A stretch of DNA of 64,000 nt from Monomorium pharaonis (Eukaryota; Arthropoda; Insecta; Hymenoptera; Formicidae): positions 3,534,001 through 3,598,000 of the forward strand of contig NC_050467.1 in assembly GCF_013373865.1 (NCBI RefSeq), in the 5' to 3' direction. Of this stretch, positions 24,838 through 37,318 are shown piece after piece (within the stretch, counting starts at the first letter, position 1; the number at the start of each line of letters is the position of its first letter). The position numbers and the translations under genes were made by a program. The notes beneath the pieces are model-generated. The model was not told where the DNA came from. It saw nothing but the letters and a program-made list of their open reading frames with translations, and ran no database searches.

Positions 24838-26122
24838 GATGTACACCGTGCGGAGGGTCCACCTCGGGCGAGCGCGATACGAGGGCTCGAAATCTCGCGC
24901 CCGAAGTTCTTTTGTCGGCGCGCTTTCATTTTCGCACCATTTTTGGCGAGGTCGCTTTCGCCGGTTATTAGTTTAATTTGAGATATAAAGCTGATGTAAC
25001 TCCCGCTTGCAATTAGTTACCGGCCTTATCGATTGCTCTTTACGAGTCACACGAAGGCCGCCCGTGAACCGCCCGTACTTTCGAAAACGTATACTCGCGG
25101 GCGATTTATCATCGAGCCTCTGATTACATTTTATGCCCGTCCGGCATCCTATGTGATTCTGGAAAAAAAAGGGGGGGGGGTAGTGGGATGCGATTTCATC
25201 GAGAGTACCCCGCGCGTACGACGCGCGGACGTTCGTCAAGCAAACTCGACAACGGGGACATTGGCGAGAAAAAGAGGGAAAATATAATTTAAAGGTCTAT
25301 AAAAGATATATAGGACAACGCGCAACCGTGAAATTTAATGGCCGCGCGGCTAGTATGACTTACTAGAACTGGAGAGTCCAGGGCGTTTTACTTATCGCCG
25401 GCCGTCATTCGCCTCGCCCGAATCGTTATTTACGCGATCTTTATCTACCTCGCCCCGAGAGATCGACGTTTATTTCCACGCGGGAGACATTGGTGTCCGA
25501 TTTCCTGGTGGTTGGCTCGCTCCGAACGTCCCGGTCTCGTAATTATTCTCGCGCGTGCGTGACCGCGCGAAATAACCCCCATGAAAAACTGTTAACGCGC
25601 TGCCCCGTCGGTTGAAAGGAGATCTCGCTAATTACAATGAGACATGCCACTCTTCAGAGATTCAATTCTGATTTTATTGAAAAATGCGTTTCCTGTAGTT
25701 ACATACATTTCCCAATTTTAACGCACAAGATTTCGCAACGGTGCTAACAGCAAACGAAGCTCCCTTCTTACGTTACGCGCGCCACGCGCCGCCACGTGGC
25801 ATTAGCTCGCCGCCGTGGCTAATGCACGACGTGTGTTTCTTCGCCGTCGTTACCGATTTACGTGTAAATAATTTACGAGTGTAGCGGAAGCGAGCAAGCG
25901 CGCGCGCGAGCATAGCGGCAGCGAGAGATTATCTACGAAATACCGTTATTAGGGGGACGTTATTAATGAGGTGTACCGGGCGTGCGCGCTCGCGGCTGAT
26001 GTAATAGTAGGTTTTCGAGATAATCGCGCAGGCACACACTCTCTAAGCGACTCGCGACAGACGATTACGGCGGACGCGAGGGAGAAGGAGCGAGTGACGA
26101 CGAAAGCGAGGGTTTCGTGCGA

Positions 26123-26146
26123 GGCTGGCTGGCTGGCTGGCTGGCT
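26123..26146. repeat. (GGCT)n microsatellite
   Basis: About six GGCT units ending in a CGCT variant. Confidence 0.9.
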
Positions 26147-27120
26147 CGCTTGGCTTGGATGGCGAAGGTGTCAGTGCTGGAATGCGGTATTACCATATCC
26201 AAACCTGACGTAACTTTCGTTGGGCAGTGACCTAGAGACGATCCTTTCGCGTGCAACTGCGTCTCATTTACGACACCGACCGCCCGGTGCTGTTGTGCTG
26301 TTCGCGTTTTGCGTGCATCCTTGCCCCATTATGTTATCGTGCTCGCGCGAACGCGCAATCGAGCACGTCGGAGAAAAGTGATTCGTTCATTCTGATCCTC
26401 ATTCGTTGTATCATGCACGTATATTATCGCTCTTCGATTTACCACCCATTGAGATTCGATGTCCTTATTTTATTTGCTTGCCCCTTTCTACTCTTGATAA
26501 CGTTTATTCCTCTCCGACTTCAAAAGTCGCTTTAGCTTAGTCTGCAACTTTTTATTAATTTATCAATTACTGATAATTTATTAGCGGATTTTCAATTTTT
26601 GCACATTCTTTATAGATGTTTTTTTTTTATATACGACCGTATATACGAGGATCAGCTGATTTCAAGAATAAAATAATTTTTGTTTTTCTTTTTTTCTTCA
26701 AAAACTTTTTTCGATTTCTCGTTTTGCACAATAAACAGTTGCGCTTTGTTACGTAAATGCATCGCGCGTTACCCGCGTGACAAAACCCATCGGTTAAGTA
26801 TTCCGTCGTAACTGGGCAGTCTAGTGGCGCTCGACGCTTTGAAGAGTGCTGCGCGCTTGTTGCCATTAATAATATCATCCCGCAAGGTATTGCGACGCTG
26901 GCTAGCGTCGCTTTTTATTTTCTTCGCTAATGCAACAGCTGGTTAGATGACGTCATGCGACTCCTACATACTTGTGAGAGTAGCGATGTACTCAACAGCG
27001 CGCTGAAATCCCGCCGCAGAGGAATATTACTCAACTCTTGATCTCTAGATTCTGCCCTGATTATCCGTATTTTTCGTAACCGTAGTCCTAGATTCATAAT
27101 ATTATGATAGCGCGTGCATA

Positions 27121-27710
27121 TTTGCACTGGGAGAGAAGTGTTTGGTATTTATGACTATAATTGCATGGTAAGATAATTATGGTTGGCAGCTCCAGTTTTA
27201 TAGTTATTACTACTATAAAGTTAGTGGCATAATTGTTCTAGCGACTATGAAAAAATTTTACTGCAAATTATGATAACTTTAAACATTAAAATACGGTAAA
27301 AATATCAAAAAGTGTGATACAAATAAAATAAACTTATATGTAATAAATGCAATTATAGTGAATATAATTATTTCGTTAACATTTCTTACTATTTAGTAGT
27401 ATTAATTAATAGCTATAATTTATATAGTTAAAATAAATATAAACATACACAGTTGGCACCGAAAATGATCACGAATTAGTTAAATTATAATCATTTCAAC
27501 AATTTTTCTTCTCTCAGCGTAGCTTTTACAAATTGCGAGATTAATTGAAACGTCACTAAATATCATAATAACGAAGAGTACATAGAGTTATCGATTTTTA
27601 ACATTTCTTATTGGTAAGCATTAATATTGGTCGATCAAATAAGACGAAGAAATGTTTGCCTTCAATTTTTCCAATCACAAATTGCAATTATTATATTGAG
27701 ACGCGAGATG
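27121..27710. other. AT-rich block, no gene seen
   Basis: AT-rich sequence with no open frame. An acceptor-like TTTTTCTTCTCTCAG ends at 27518, without a supported exon. Confidence 0.55.
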
Positions 27711-28260
27711 CCAATTCAAATGCGTTGTTTAAGGAATAATTGCTGTTTGTATTTTCCCGAGTAGCCATTACTTTGTATCCTATCCTTCGGCGTGCACGTC
27801 GCCCACGGTGTTGCGCATGCCAAACTCACGAACGTCGCGTCGCTCCGTCGCTTCGGATGCCAGTGTTTGTCAGTCATCTCGTCAGGTCCGACGAGAGTGT
27901 TTGCGATGTTTACGTAGCCTCGAGTGAGCTGGTTAATGCTCGCGCGATAAATGCATTCGAGTGATTCCTCGCCGCGTGTCTTCCTTTTCCTCTCTCGCGC
28001 TACGTTTGCCGCGTTCTCCCGCGCTTCTTCCCCGCGCTTCTTCCCCGCGCTTACACTCGCGAGGATAGCGCGCGACGGCTTTGATTTATGGGGAAATCGA
28101 GCCGTACTCCGTGTTTTACGCACCGGCGAATCCGCGAACACGGGATGATACTTTCGCCTGAGATATCATAATCTCGCGAGAATTTTGCTGTCGTTTTCGA
28201 CACGCCTCCGCGATTTCGTTCCCGGCGCCTACAAACGTTTTACGGCGATATTACAATCCA
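27711..28260. other. CpG-rich block, no supported gene
   Basis: Only composition-driven open frames and the 14-bp tandem below. Confidence 0.5.
28018..28052. repeat. 14-bp tandem repeat, about 2.5 copies
   Basis: The unit CCGCGCTTCTTCCC is repeated head to tail. In translation it gives short Pro/Ala/Ser repeats. Confidence 0.85.
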
Positions 28261-29250
28261 TATTTGAAAATTATAATGCTCGAAAAAGAAAAATAATTGT
28301 CATATTGTCATTTTGTTAAAATTATGTCAATTTTTATATAATCTATGAGATTTTTTTTTCTTTATTTAGAAATAAAGAAGTTGTACGTTTACTTATTATA
28401 CCCTTACTTTTTACTTTTATATAATCTAACAAAATATATTAGACAAATACTACTGATAAGCTTCTTTCTCTTTTTCTCTCTTTTGTTTAACTGTACATGA
28501 TACGCTTAGATTTCTATATCTGCATGTGGCAAATAAGTTTGGAATTATCTAAGATCATTTCGTTCACTCTAATGCATCTGCATTCTATACGGTGCAGCGT
28601 AAAAAAAGTAGATGCGGTTGTTATACAAGAGGCGAATTGATTTATCGATTCGGAAGTAACTCTCCCGATTGAAAACGAGGCACTGATACCTTCCTTCCGC
28701 GAAATTCGTTATCTGTAACGCTCAATCATTCCGAGGATCATGTTCCTCGGATCGATTCGTGTATGCTACGTTCTCCCGATACGAAAGAGAGAGAGAGAGA
28801 GGAAGAAGGAACGGCCGGTCGTTGTTCGCGAGCTGCACGCAGGAGGGCAAAAGAAACTCGAGGAAAGGCTTCCTCCCTTTCGCGCTCTCAAAGGCATCGG
28901 AGCAAAGATCAGATAGGGCACCTCGGCCCCGCGGCCGGACTACAAAGTGATATCCGACGGAGATATTGTGTGTGCACACCGTGTTCGCCGATTACGTAAC
29001 TTCGCGGCGAGCAAGCGCGCGGCTGATTCACCGTGGGGCCGCTTGAGAGGAAGCAGGGCTGGCCTGATGCAGCCAGCAGTGCTGCAAATGTGCCGAGCCC
29101 TGGTTCAGTTATAACATACAGAATCACACACACACACACACACACATGTATTGTATATAAAATAATAAACATACATATTTTTTGGCAAACCCAATTATGA
29201 ACGATGAATTATGAATGGTAGCAACGTAACAAAATCGATTTTTGCTTGTT
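28261..29250. other. AT-rich then mixed stretch, no supported gene
   Basis: AT-rich at 28261-28460; a short GA tract at about 28786-28801 and a CA tract at 29125. No gene recognised. Confidence 0.5.
29125..29146. repeat. (CA)n microsatellite
   Basis: Eleven CA units. Confidence 0.9.
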
Positions 29251-29261
29251 AACTGACCGAA

Positions 29262-29471
29262 ATGACTTATATTCTCAACATACTTTTACTGATAAATGCG
29301 TACAGTTTACGTTACAAGTGGAATGTGACAAGTAAACGTACATTACATTTGTTTATTGATAAAAATGAGTCGAGAATGTGGGGGCCTATGTTTGCGTATA
29401 CCGGTACGAAGAGTGTGCACGGTATAACCGCAGCGGTAAACACTTGTCACGGTCCGTCCGATTTTAATTAA
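29262..29471 (+). CDS. candidate small ORF with hydrophobic N-terminus (unrecognised)
   Basis: An ATG-started frame of 69 codons. Residues 1-15 are hydrophobic (M-T-Y-I-L-N-I-L-L-L-I-N-A-Y-S), like a short signal sequence, followed by L-R-Y-K-W and a polar remainder with two Cys-free stretches and one Cys near the end. It lies in moderately AT-rich DNA, where a frame this long is less expected than in the CpG blocks. No homologue is recognised and no promoter or splice support is visible, so it may be chance. Confidence 0.12.
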   Translation: MTYILNILLLINAYSLRYKWNVTSKRTLHLFIDKNESRMWGPMFAYTGTKSVHGITAAVNTCHGPSDFN

Positions 29472-30400
29472 TCAATTTGCATTAATCAGGACGCGTCGCG
29501 TCGTCAAATAATTGGACTGGCGAAATAATTTAGCTACCGTCACTTTGAGTGACGGACGATGTCGAGTAATTGAAAAATGATGTTCAGATTGAAAGTCGGA
29601 TTTCGCTCGAACGTTTAATTAACTTTATAAATGGACCTGTTAGGCACGCTGCGATTTTTCACACCTGGTTCAATCTGTCGCATACTAGGATTTTATTATC
29701 AACAGCTTGCGAGCGCTACAAAGTCGTCACTCTCGTGTTCTCTCTCTCTCTTTCATAATAAATCGCGACGGTAATTTATTATGTGCCAACTAACGTACAC
29801 AAAGACTAAATCCGTTCGTTTACCATGAATCTTACACTCTCGTGATTTAGGAAACTTTTTTCTTTTAAGGAAATAAAGTTAGACGAGTTTCGTAATTCGC
29901 GCGCCATCGTAAATTCTTGGACCCTCTAGACGCCTAGGCGATAATAAAGCGTCCCTGAAACGCGAAAAAAAAAAGCAGGATATATCACGCGGTCTCGTTT
30001 CGACGATAGTGACGATCCCTCTCCTTCCAGCCTCCTCCACTCGAAGCGAAGCTCGGAGCCGGCGCGGCGCAGCCGGAACGCCGATCTTATCTCGAAACGG
30101 CGTACATACATATGACTGCGCGTACACGCGATATCTCGATCGTGCCCCTCATCTGCATGCCGCGGTAATAATTCGGCCGGGGCTACGAGACACGATGCGT
30201 TATACCGGTCTTCTTTTCGGGCCCGGGCCGGCGCGGAGAAAACCGGGCCAGGGATCGATCTCTCGCCCTCTTTATCCTACTTCCTCCCTTGTCTCCTTTC
30301 CTTCTCTCGGGCCCGGGCTCTCCGGTCCGGCCCCGATGGATCAACGCGTATTCAATTACCCCGACAAAATCAGTCGTGATCGCTCCTCGAGTCGAGAGGT
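29472..30400. other. mixed to CpG-rich stretch, no supported gene
   Basis: No repeat or exon stands out. Overlapping Arg/Pro-rich open frames at 29879-30431 are attributed to composition. Confidence 0.5.
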
Positions 30401-30409
30401 GGTGGCCAT

Positions 30410-30608
30410 TTATATTAATTCACGTCGGTGATCTCGAGCGTTAATGACAAACACCCGTTTGCCGTGGCCTGGCAGCCACGGGCACAGGCTGTCGTAATCG
30501 ATATTTTTTTCTCTCTCCGAGGCACGATGCGATATTAGACGGCTTTCGTCGATCGCGAATTCGCGAAAAGTCGGCGATGTCAAAAATTCTCCTTCTACCC
30601 TGCGTATC
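30410..30608 (-). other. candidate terminal exon on the - strand (65 codons plus stop)
   Basis: On the - strand a very long pyrimidine run (30611-30645) ends in CCCCCCAATAG at 30609, an acceptor-like site. The following 199 nt are open in one frame to a stop at 30410 after a 1-nt phase. The translation (I-R-R-V-E-G-E-F-L-T-S-P ending R-D-H-R-R-E-L-I) is less biased than neighbouring frames but matches no family that I know. The pyrimidine run may simply be a poly-A/G low-complexity tract, so the acceptor may be accidental. Confidence 0.18.
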
Positions 30609-30677
30609 CTATTGGGGGGGAAAAAAACGAAAAAAAAAAAAAAAATTAACACTGCGATCTAAAATTAGCATAAAGAA

Positions 30678-30920
30678 ATGTTGCGGGACTGGTTGTTGAC
30701 GGTATCGGTTCTGCTTGTTTCTACCGTCATCCTGCCGGTCCGCCTAGGCGTGAAATCGGCCCCGGCAACCGCCGGCGATTGTCTTAAAAAGAACGGCGTC
30801 GACGCGGCGCCAGGCCGCGCGGAAAGAAGCGCTCCTAACTCAACCTTCGCGCGAAAGCGAGGGGGACCGATCCCTCGCCGCCGGGCCGCGCAGTTTACAC
30901 AGGCGGGATTGCAGAATTAA
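30678..30920 (+). CDS. candidate small secreted-peptide ORF (80 aa, unrecognised)
   Basis: The ATG has A at -3 (AAGAAATG). Residues 1-25 look like a signal peptide: M-L-R-D, then a hydrophobic core W-L-L-T-V-S-V-L-L-V-S-T-V-I-L-P-V, then a polar R-L-G-V-K-S-A cleavage region. The remainder (about 55 residues) is Arg/Ala/Pro-rich with one Cys and resembles CpG-driven sequence, so the real exon, if any, may end by a donor soon after the signal. No known neuropeptide or antimicrobial motif is visible. The hydrophobic core is seen; secretion is inference. Confidence 0.2.
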   Translation: MLRDWLLTVSVLLVSTVILPVRLGVKSAPATAGDCLKKNGVDAAPGRAERSAPNSTFARKRGGPIPRRRAAQFTQAGLQN

Positions 30921-31659
30921 TTATGCGCCGGGACATTGGCCGCGCCGCGGGAGAGTGTCGGCAATATCATTTAGCGTACTTCCGGCGGAGCGTTTACGAT
31001 CCTTTTTACGCGATCGTCCGACCCTTTGCTGTTCAACGTCTGTAACTCGCGATTGGTAATTATCCCCGTTGAAAGGCCAATTGTCCGCCGCCGCTCTTTG
31101 CGCTTATGCGTCGCGAACATTAATGCGAATATTTTCACTGATGGGGATGAAATTGCTTAATGACTCCTCTCGCGCAACGGCCATTTCAATCGGAAGATGA
31201 GACAAATCATTTAAACTAAAAACTTGCACGCTAATTTTTTTTTTTTTTACAAAGCGTTCCAAAAGAAACAGTAGAGCCGTTTATGATGTAATAATGTGGC
31301 ATAAGACGAACTTAATATCTTTCTTATTCTAAGAAGTTATATAATTGCCTGTATATTTTTAACAAAATAATAGGACCGTAGGGAAATTTTTGAAGAAAAA
31401 CGTTTATGGAATGGATATATGCGCTAAAAAAGTTTTACAATACTTGAAAGAGCCCGCGAACGTAAACAGAATCGTCTCATTGTGCAGTTAGAGAAATCGT
31501 TTTTTCCTTCTTTTCCTGAAGACGAAGGGTTGCCGACCTCGGAATAATTTCCACACGTGGACGAACGGAGGCAGCTTTCCCGACGCGCTGGCTCTTTCTT
31601 CGATCGAGTTTACGAGTTTGCGCTTACGAAGCGAATCGCGCATAATTGCGAATCGATCG

Positions 31660-31675
31660 ATGTGTGTGTGTGTGT
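31660..31675. repeat. (TG)n short tract
   Basis: About seven TG units. Confidence 0.75.
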
Positions 31676-32737
31676 CGATGTCCGGAGAAAAAAGCCCTGT
31701 AGGAGACGAAAGTGAGGAGAGTGCACGTGGGCGTGCTCATTGATAATCCGACAGCTGACGTCCGTGCGCGACCGAGCGCAACTTTGCGCGTTGCAGCATC
31801 GATTTCTGAAACATTATTGAATATAGGCACCACGTGTCTATATCTACATAAGCGCGCACGAAGAGGCGATACTAGAGAGAGATATTCGTTATGTGTCCCT
31901 TTCTTTTATCTTGGCTGTTCTCATAAGACCGCGTAGGGACGTAACTTGTAAGATTAAACTCTACTGAGATAGGAAATGGGAACTGATATGAATACGAATT
32001 GTATTTGTATATACTGTATAATAATGCATTTTTACATTTCTTTGGAAAAAAAAATGAAAAGTCACTTTGAAATTTCTGCTCGCTCGCGCTCTGTACTTTC
32101 TTACGGACGGTGCACGAGTACGTAGATATCCCGTGTTGTGAATCGCCGCGCGCTAGAGGGGGAACGAAGGAGGCGCGGCGTTCTTTCATTTGCATTCGCG
32201 AAATCTATTTTCCGAAAGCTACGTATTATAAATAAGAATTAAACGACCTTGCGAGCGGCTCGACTGCTTCGAGAGGGAAAGAGGGACAAGCATGTGTCGA
32301 TCTGTCGCGAGTGCACGCGTGGGCGCGTCCATTGATAGCGCCTGGTAGCCGAAGCGTAACCGCGCGCGCGAGACCACGTTGCTGTACGCGCCGATTGATC
32401 GAGCCGCGATCCGCTCGATCGCGCGCGCGGTCGTCGTTTCTCGCGCTGTGCCGCGAATTGAATTTTCACGTCGAGAGAGCGCGATGCGCCACGGGCCCTT
32501 AATGTCGTACCGCGCGGCTGAGTGAAAATTAAAATTCAGTCCGCGTGCGCGGGGAGCACGTTGCCGCCGAGCACGCGTATGCAAACCACCTGTCCGCGGC
32601 TCTTTCGTCCCGCGGCTCTTGTTTCTCGTCTTTCCTTATCCCTCCCTTCCTTTTTTTTTTGGCGATTTTACCCTCGGCTTTGCGATTTTACCGTCTCTCT
32701 TATCGCGTCTTGCGGTTTGCGACGAGCACACGCCCAA

Positions 32738-32771
<34 letters not shown>

Positions 32772-32779
32772 TCTCTCTC
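32738..32779. repeat. (CT)n microsatellite
   Basis: About 13 CT units and then CTTTCT variants. Confidence 0.9.
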
Positions 32780-33253
32780 GTTGTCGTGAATCGCGCGCGG
32801 CATCCTTTCAATTGAAAGGGCAACTTGTACACCTTTGTAATGTTAATTGACAACTAATTGGACGGTAGAGTCGGCTCGGTATAATCCTCGCAGATCCGCT
32901 CATTTCGAGCCCGAAACGCGAAACGAACGTGATCTCACGCCGCATCCGTTTTTTCATGTTAAACCTTCATTAACCGAAAGTAATCAGGGCGATTGCGCCT
33001 GAGAACTGGATTAACGGACGCGCAGCACGCCTCGACGCTTCGTCGTAATAAACAGATTAAGGGTACCTAACCAATTCCCGAGCTTGAAAAAATAATTACG
33101 AAACCGCTGCGGAGAGATGGACGGGCGGGGCCTCGGCGGAAAAGACATCGGGGGATTAATCTGACGGTAATATCTCGGTGGAGCAACGGCGAATTAATTT
33201 CGTCGGTGCAATTAAGATATCGTCGAAGGTGGACCGTACGTAAGTGTATACGC

Positions 33254-33279
33254 GTGTGTGTGTGTGTGTGTGTGTGTGT
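33254..33279. repeat. (GT)n microsatellite
   Basis: Thirteen GT units following CGC. Confidence 0.95.
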
Positions 33280-34750
33280 CACGATCGATCGATTACTTCG
33301 AGGAAAAGCAGGCCGGACGCGATACACGCGCTGTCAAATTCGCTAAGTAATATACACGGTCGCGTTGTAAAAACCGGAATCGACATGTTATTATGAATAC
33401 ATACGCCGGGTGTCATAAATGCCATCGCATATAAAAATACGAGGTATATCTACATATCGGTATCGCTCCAGAACCTACTGTGTAATTAAATTTTCTTATC
33501 GCGCTTGGCACACATATTATAGGTATAACGCAAGACGGATGATCCCATATCTCCGTCAGGGTTAAAGACGTAAGACCTATTTTGCGCTGTTCCTCTATTT
33601 GACGCGGAGTAATCCTTACTTATCCCTCGGAGAGCTTTGTATTTAAGGCGTGACACGTGTCAAACGCCGGCCTCTCATTTGCCCGCTAATACGCTCTAGT
33701 ACTTTTTTTTTCAACGCGATCGATGATTTATAAATATCTAGATGTGAATTTTTTTTTTTCGAAAAACGCTCTCACCTGTACTGGGGTATTTCTGACGATA
33801 ATGAAAGTTGTCTCTTTGCGAGATAGTCGACGGCTTACCGATCGTCCAACGTAGGCCCCCCACTTCTCGTTCCTACTTCGGATTCGTCTAATGGGTTGAC
33901 AAATCGAGGCCACCGACGGTAGCTTGATGCACGCGTACTCTTTACTCTCGAGCTCTCGCTAGATCTCGGTAGGGAGAGATAAGAGAGAGACATGCCCGCG
34001 TGTAAAGGAGGCGTTGAAAATAGTGGCCATTATAGCGGAGCAGCTCGCAATTAAATCGGACTAATAAGGCGCGATAACGAAATAATCAAAATACTTTCAG
34101 ATTCACCATTCTCCTGCGACGTCCTTCGTCCTATCTCTCGTCAATCGTGCCGAGAGTAGATTTTTCGCAAAAGATCCTCGATACCGATCTTAGACGATCG
34201 ACGCAGAAGTTACATTGCAACATTCTTTTTGTACGCCGTGTAATGGCACCGTAACGGTTAGATGTAAACGTCAATGACTCGTCATGACCAGCAGTCGATC
34301 ACCGATTTCACGTTGTCAGATCGAAGACGCTGATAGCGCGTGTTTTGGCATAATCATCCTTCATTAGCATGACTCTACGAAACGCGTCCGCTCGAGGTGG
34401 ATGCGGATGTAAGCGCGTAGAAAGTGAGACCTATCTAGGAGTAAATCGAAAAGGTAGTTAGGCGATCGTTATGACAATTTGATCCGGTGACATGATCCGT
34501 AATAACGGCCGAAAAAAAATGTACGATGTCAAAATACGAATGATGATCAAAAATTTGTATTATCATGTCGATTACAAACACTTAAATTGTGCGTCGTTCG
34601 GCACAAGAATATTGGTATTAGAAAAGCTACAGAAAACATACTTCAGAAACTAGAATTGAGAAAATTATTTCAAATTGCCCGGTTTTCTTTATAAATAAAA
34701 AATGTATGACAATTTGCGGCTTTAAATAATAGCGCAAATTTAATTTTTAT
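33280..34750. other. mixed-composition stretch, no other gene seen
   Basis: Apart from the - strand candidate exon at 33776-33958, no coding or repeat structure is visible. Homopolymer T runs occur at about 33701-33760 and an A run at 34513. Confidence 0.45.
33776..33958 (-). other. candidate internal exon on the - strand (61 codons)
   Basis: On the - strand, a pyrimidine-rich stretch (33964-33990) leads to an AG at 33960-33959. The next 183 nt are open in exactly 61 codons and end at CAG|GTGAGA, a strong 5' splice site. The translation has a mixed composition including K-E-Y-A-C-I-K-L-P, N-E-K-W-G-A-Y-V-G and F-I-I-V-R-N-T-P-V-Q. Weak points: another AG lies between the pyrimidines and the proposed acceptor, an alternative GTAAGC sits inside the segment, and no homologue is recognised. 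Confidence 0.22.
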
Positions 34751-34757
34751 CTCTCAG

Positions 34758-35067
34758 CACACGGAAAATGACTTATCCCTGTTTGCTCCACAACGCCAAC
34801 ATTCGCAACTCTGAAAACAAGTTTATTAGAGACACGCTAAATCGGCTTTTTCTTTTTTTCTCTCGCGCAAAGCAGGGAGAAAAAAGAAGTTCGATCGACC
34901 CGAAGGTCACGCCTTTCGTTTTTCGCCATAGCGGGACATATCGTCTTGTCTATTTAAGGTGGAAAATTCTCTCGTTCGTTACTATCGACGCGATACGTGC
35001 CATCTGCGTCGAGCCTGTTGGATCCTGGACGCGTCGTCACGACGCGCGTGTGCGTTTCATTGCGTAA
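34758..35067 (+). other. candidate 3'-terminal exon or small ORF (unrecognised)
   Basis: A clean acceptor (TTTTTATCTCTCAG) ends at 34757. One frame is open from there for 103 codons including the stop; an internal ATG at 34768 would give 99 residues. The translation begins M-T-Y-P-C-L-L-H-N-A-N-I-R-N-S and includes L-V-Y-L-R-W-K-I-L-S-F-V. It has no known domain. Several frames of this length exist in the window by composition alone, so the acceptor is the main support. Confidence 0.2.
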
Positions 35068-37140
35068 GAGAGTGGACATTGAAGCCTTAGGATCGTAACA
35101 GTTACATTAACAATACCGAGAAACAACTCGCGGTTGAGATCTCGAACGCGACAATTGCGATAATTTGCGAATTCTTACAATTAACGCAATAGTGAAGCAA
35201 TATATTGAAAAAAAAAAAAAGAAATATTATTTAGTCACAAAAATGTGATGTATTTTATACAAAATTATATTATATAACATGTACAAATATGTATGAATAA
35301 GATATACGTATTTTTATACACTTAAATTTTTTAAATAATATATTTTTTCTTTTATTCAATTCTTTCTCCTTCTCTTTCTCTCTTCGTCTTATAATATCGA
35401 GTAAATTAATATTATTATAGAATTATTGCGTGGACATCACTTTTTTATCACTTGGTTTCTCAACGGGATGTTTCGCTAATGTATCCCTATTATGCGAACA
35501 ACGTGATAAACATTAGCAGACTTCTGGCACCGTTTTAGCAAACAGGCTTTGATTTAACGACTTCTCTCACCGCGCGTGTCTAATAAATATAATTATCGCG
35601 CTTACGTAACTCACTTCTGTCAGATCACCAGTTATCGTGTACCTATTACTCGCCCGGCCGGACAGTGGCTTGCTTTTGCACGCATGTGAACGATCACCAT
35701 CCGTTTGTGCCCAACCGACAAAGGTGGTTCTTCTACTTACGCTGCGAACCTGAATCTATTTTGCCGCTTTGTCTACATTGCTATGCCTTTTCTTGCGTTC
35801 GGCCGCTCGCGCTCGACGCCGGCTTGAGCTTGAGATTCGTATGGAACTTCGACCGGCGCCGGTGGCTCGAGCTCCGAACACGAGGAAGCATAAACCCGAA
35901 CTTGGTAGCAGCGTTGCTGATTGCGCCAGTGGACAGCCATGTCGCGCTCGTGACGAGCGGATCAGCCTGTTTTTCTAACGCAATTGAATTTCGCCTCGCG
36001 AGACCGCCATTCCCCCTCGTAATTGATCACCGTCTCTCGCCGTTCCCTCGTGCATCGTATAGAAATCAGACAGGGGAAAAGATTTACCGATTCATTTTTC
36101 CCCTCCCCCCTGAAAGTCATTGTTTAAAAAAAAATTTCCTATCCGCGCGCGAGTCACAGCGGATGGCGGGCAGTTTATTATTCCACCACGTGAAATAAAT
36201 AGATAACAATGTGGTACATTCGCGATGCATTCGCAGAAGGGATATATATGTATATACATATACATATATTGCACAGGGCGAATCACGCCTCGACGCAACG
36301 ATTCACTCTGACGATAGGCAGTAACGATTTGTTTTATTTACCCAGAGGATCGAGATTGGTTCGTGTCTGCGGCGTCGTGTATTTTCGTTCGCTGGGATAT
36401 ACATCGATATACGTCGATATGCCGATTTATGAGTGTACGTAAGAGGATTTTGCACGAGCTTTCCTACGCGCGTAACGCCGAAGGCTTCATCTCACACGGG
36501 CATACGAGATTGCGCCGCAGGCGCAATATCGCACGATGGAATTCCGCGACGGGTAATCCTGCGACGGCACAGGGATACGCCTGAGAGACGTACTTTTAAC
36601 CGCGCGTTCTCTCATCGGAGGAATTCGATTTTATTATCATTGCGCTTCTTGTCGTCTCTTCTAAACGAAATAAAACAATCGTTACGGACACGTATTTAGC
36701 CTCTAAAAATATAATTTATTACTTGGAGTATTTTTCTGAACGCGAGAGAAGAGTTATCGCCTTGAGTACTTAACGATCGTAGAACATTATAAACGTCTTC
36801 GAGTTCCAGCAGTCGCGTATCTTTTATTCCGCTTCTCATTTTTTTTTTCGCATCTATAAATTCGCTTTTCGCGCCGCAAATATTTCCGACCTTACACAAT
36901 GAATCTTCTTTTCTCCACCTCATTCTCACTTATCTTCTCGCGTCTCCCCCGACTCTCTCCATTCTCATTCTTTTTCTGTGGCAGCGCGCTCGCTGATTGC
37001 GATTTATAATGTCAACCGACGCGACCGGAATCCCCGACTCATTGTCGCGGGATCGAGAGAATCGGTTCTGATCTCGCAGCAAGCGACCGGTAGCAACCGC
37101 CTTCTCTATAATTCGTGTAGGCATGTACATAATTGGTTTC
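35068..37140. other. AT-rich then CpG-rich stretch, no supported gene
   Basis: AT-rich at 35190-35420, CpG-rich after 35650. The 177-codon open frame at 35665-36198 begins at GTG rather than ATG and has no domain, so it is not called. A short TATA/CATA low-complexity tract lies at 36240-36270. Confidence 0.5.
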
Positions 37141-37318
37141 CTTACCTAATTTTAAATCTAAATTCCTTCAAATTAAAGTCTACTGCCTTTAAGGGCTTAT
37201 ACGAAAATTTTAAATTTTTGATTATTTTTTATTAAGTTTTTTTATTTGTTATTTTATTCGTGGATTTTTAATAATCTTTTCATAAATTTTATTTTGGATT
37301 GATGACTTTGTCAAAAAT

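Larger units (their letters stand above)
23481..27120. other. CpG-rich block, no supported gene
   Basis: Contains a poly-C run at 24822, a G run at about 25169-25180 and a GGCT tract at 26123. Overlapping open frames on both strands are Arg/Ala/Pro-rich. No domain or splice-bounded exon was found. Confidence 0.5.
30921..33240. other. CpG-rich stretch with AT-rich insert, no supported gene
   Basis: AT-rich at 31200-31440. Tracts of GT (31660-31675) and CT (32738) are the only repeats. No exon candidate was retained. Confidence 0.5.

Noticed and set aside
35665..36198. 177-codon open frame on the + strand
   Set aside because: Starts at GTG, has no domain, and no acceptor or donor bounds it.
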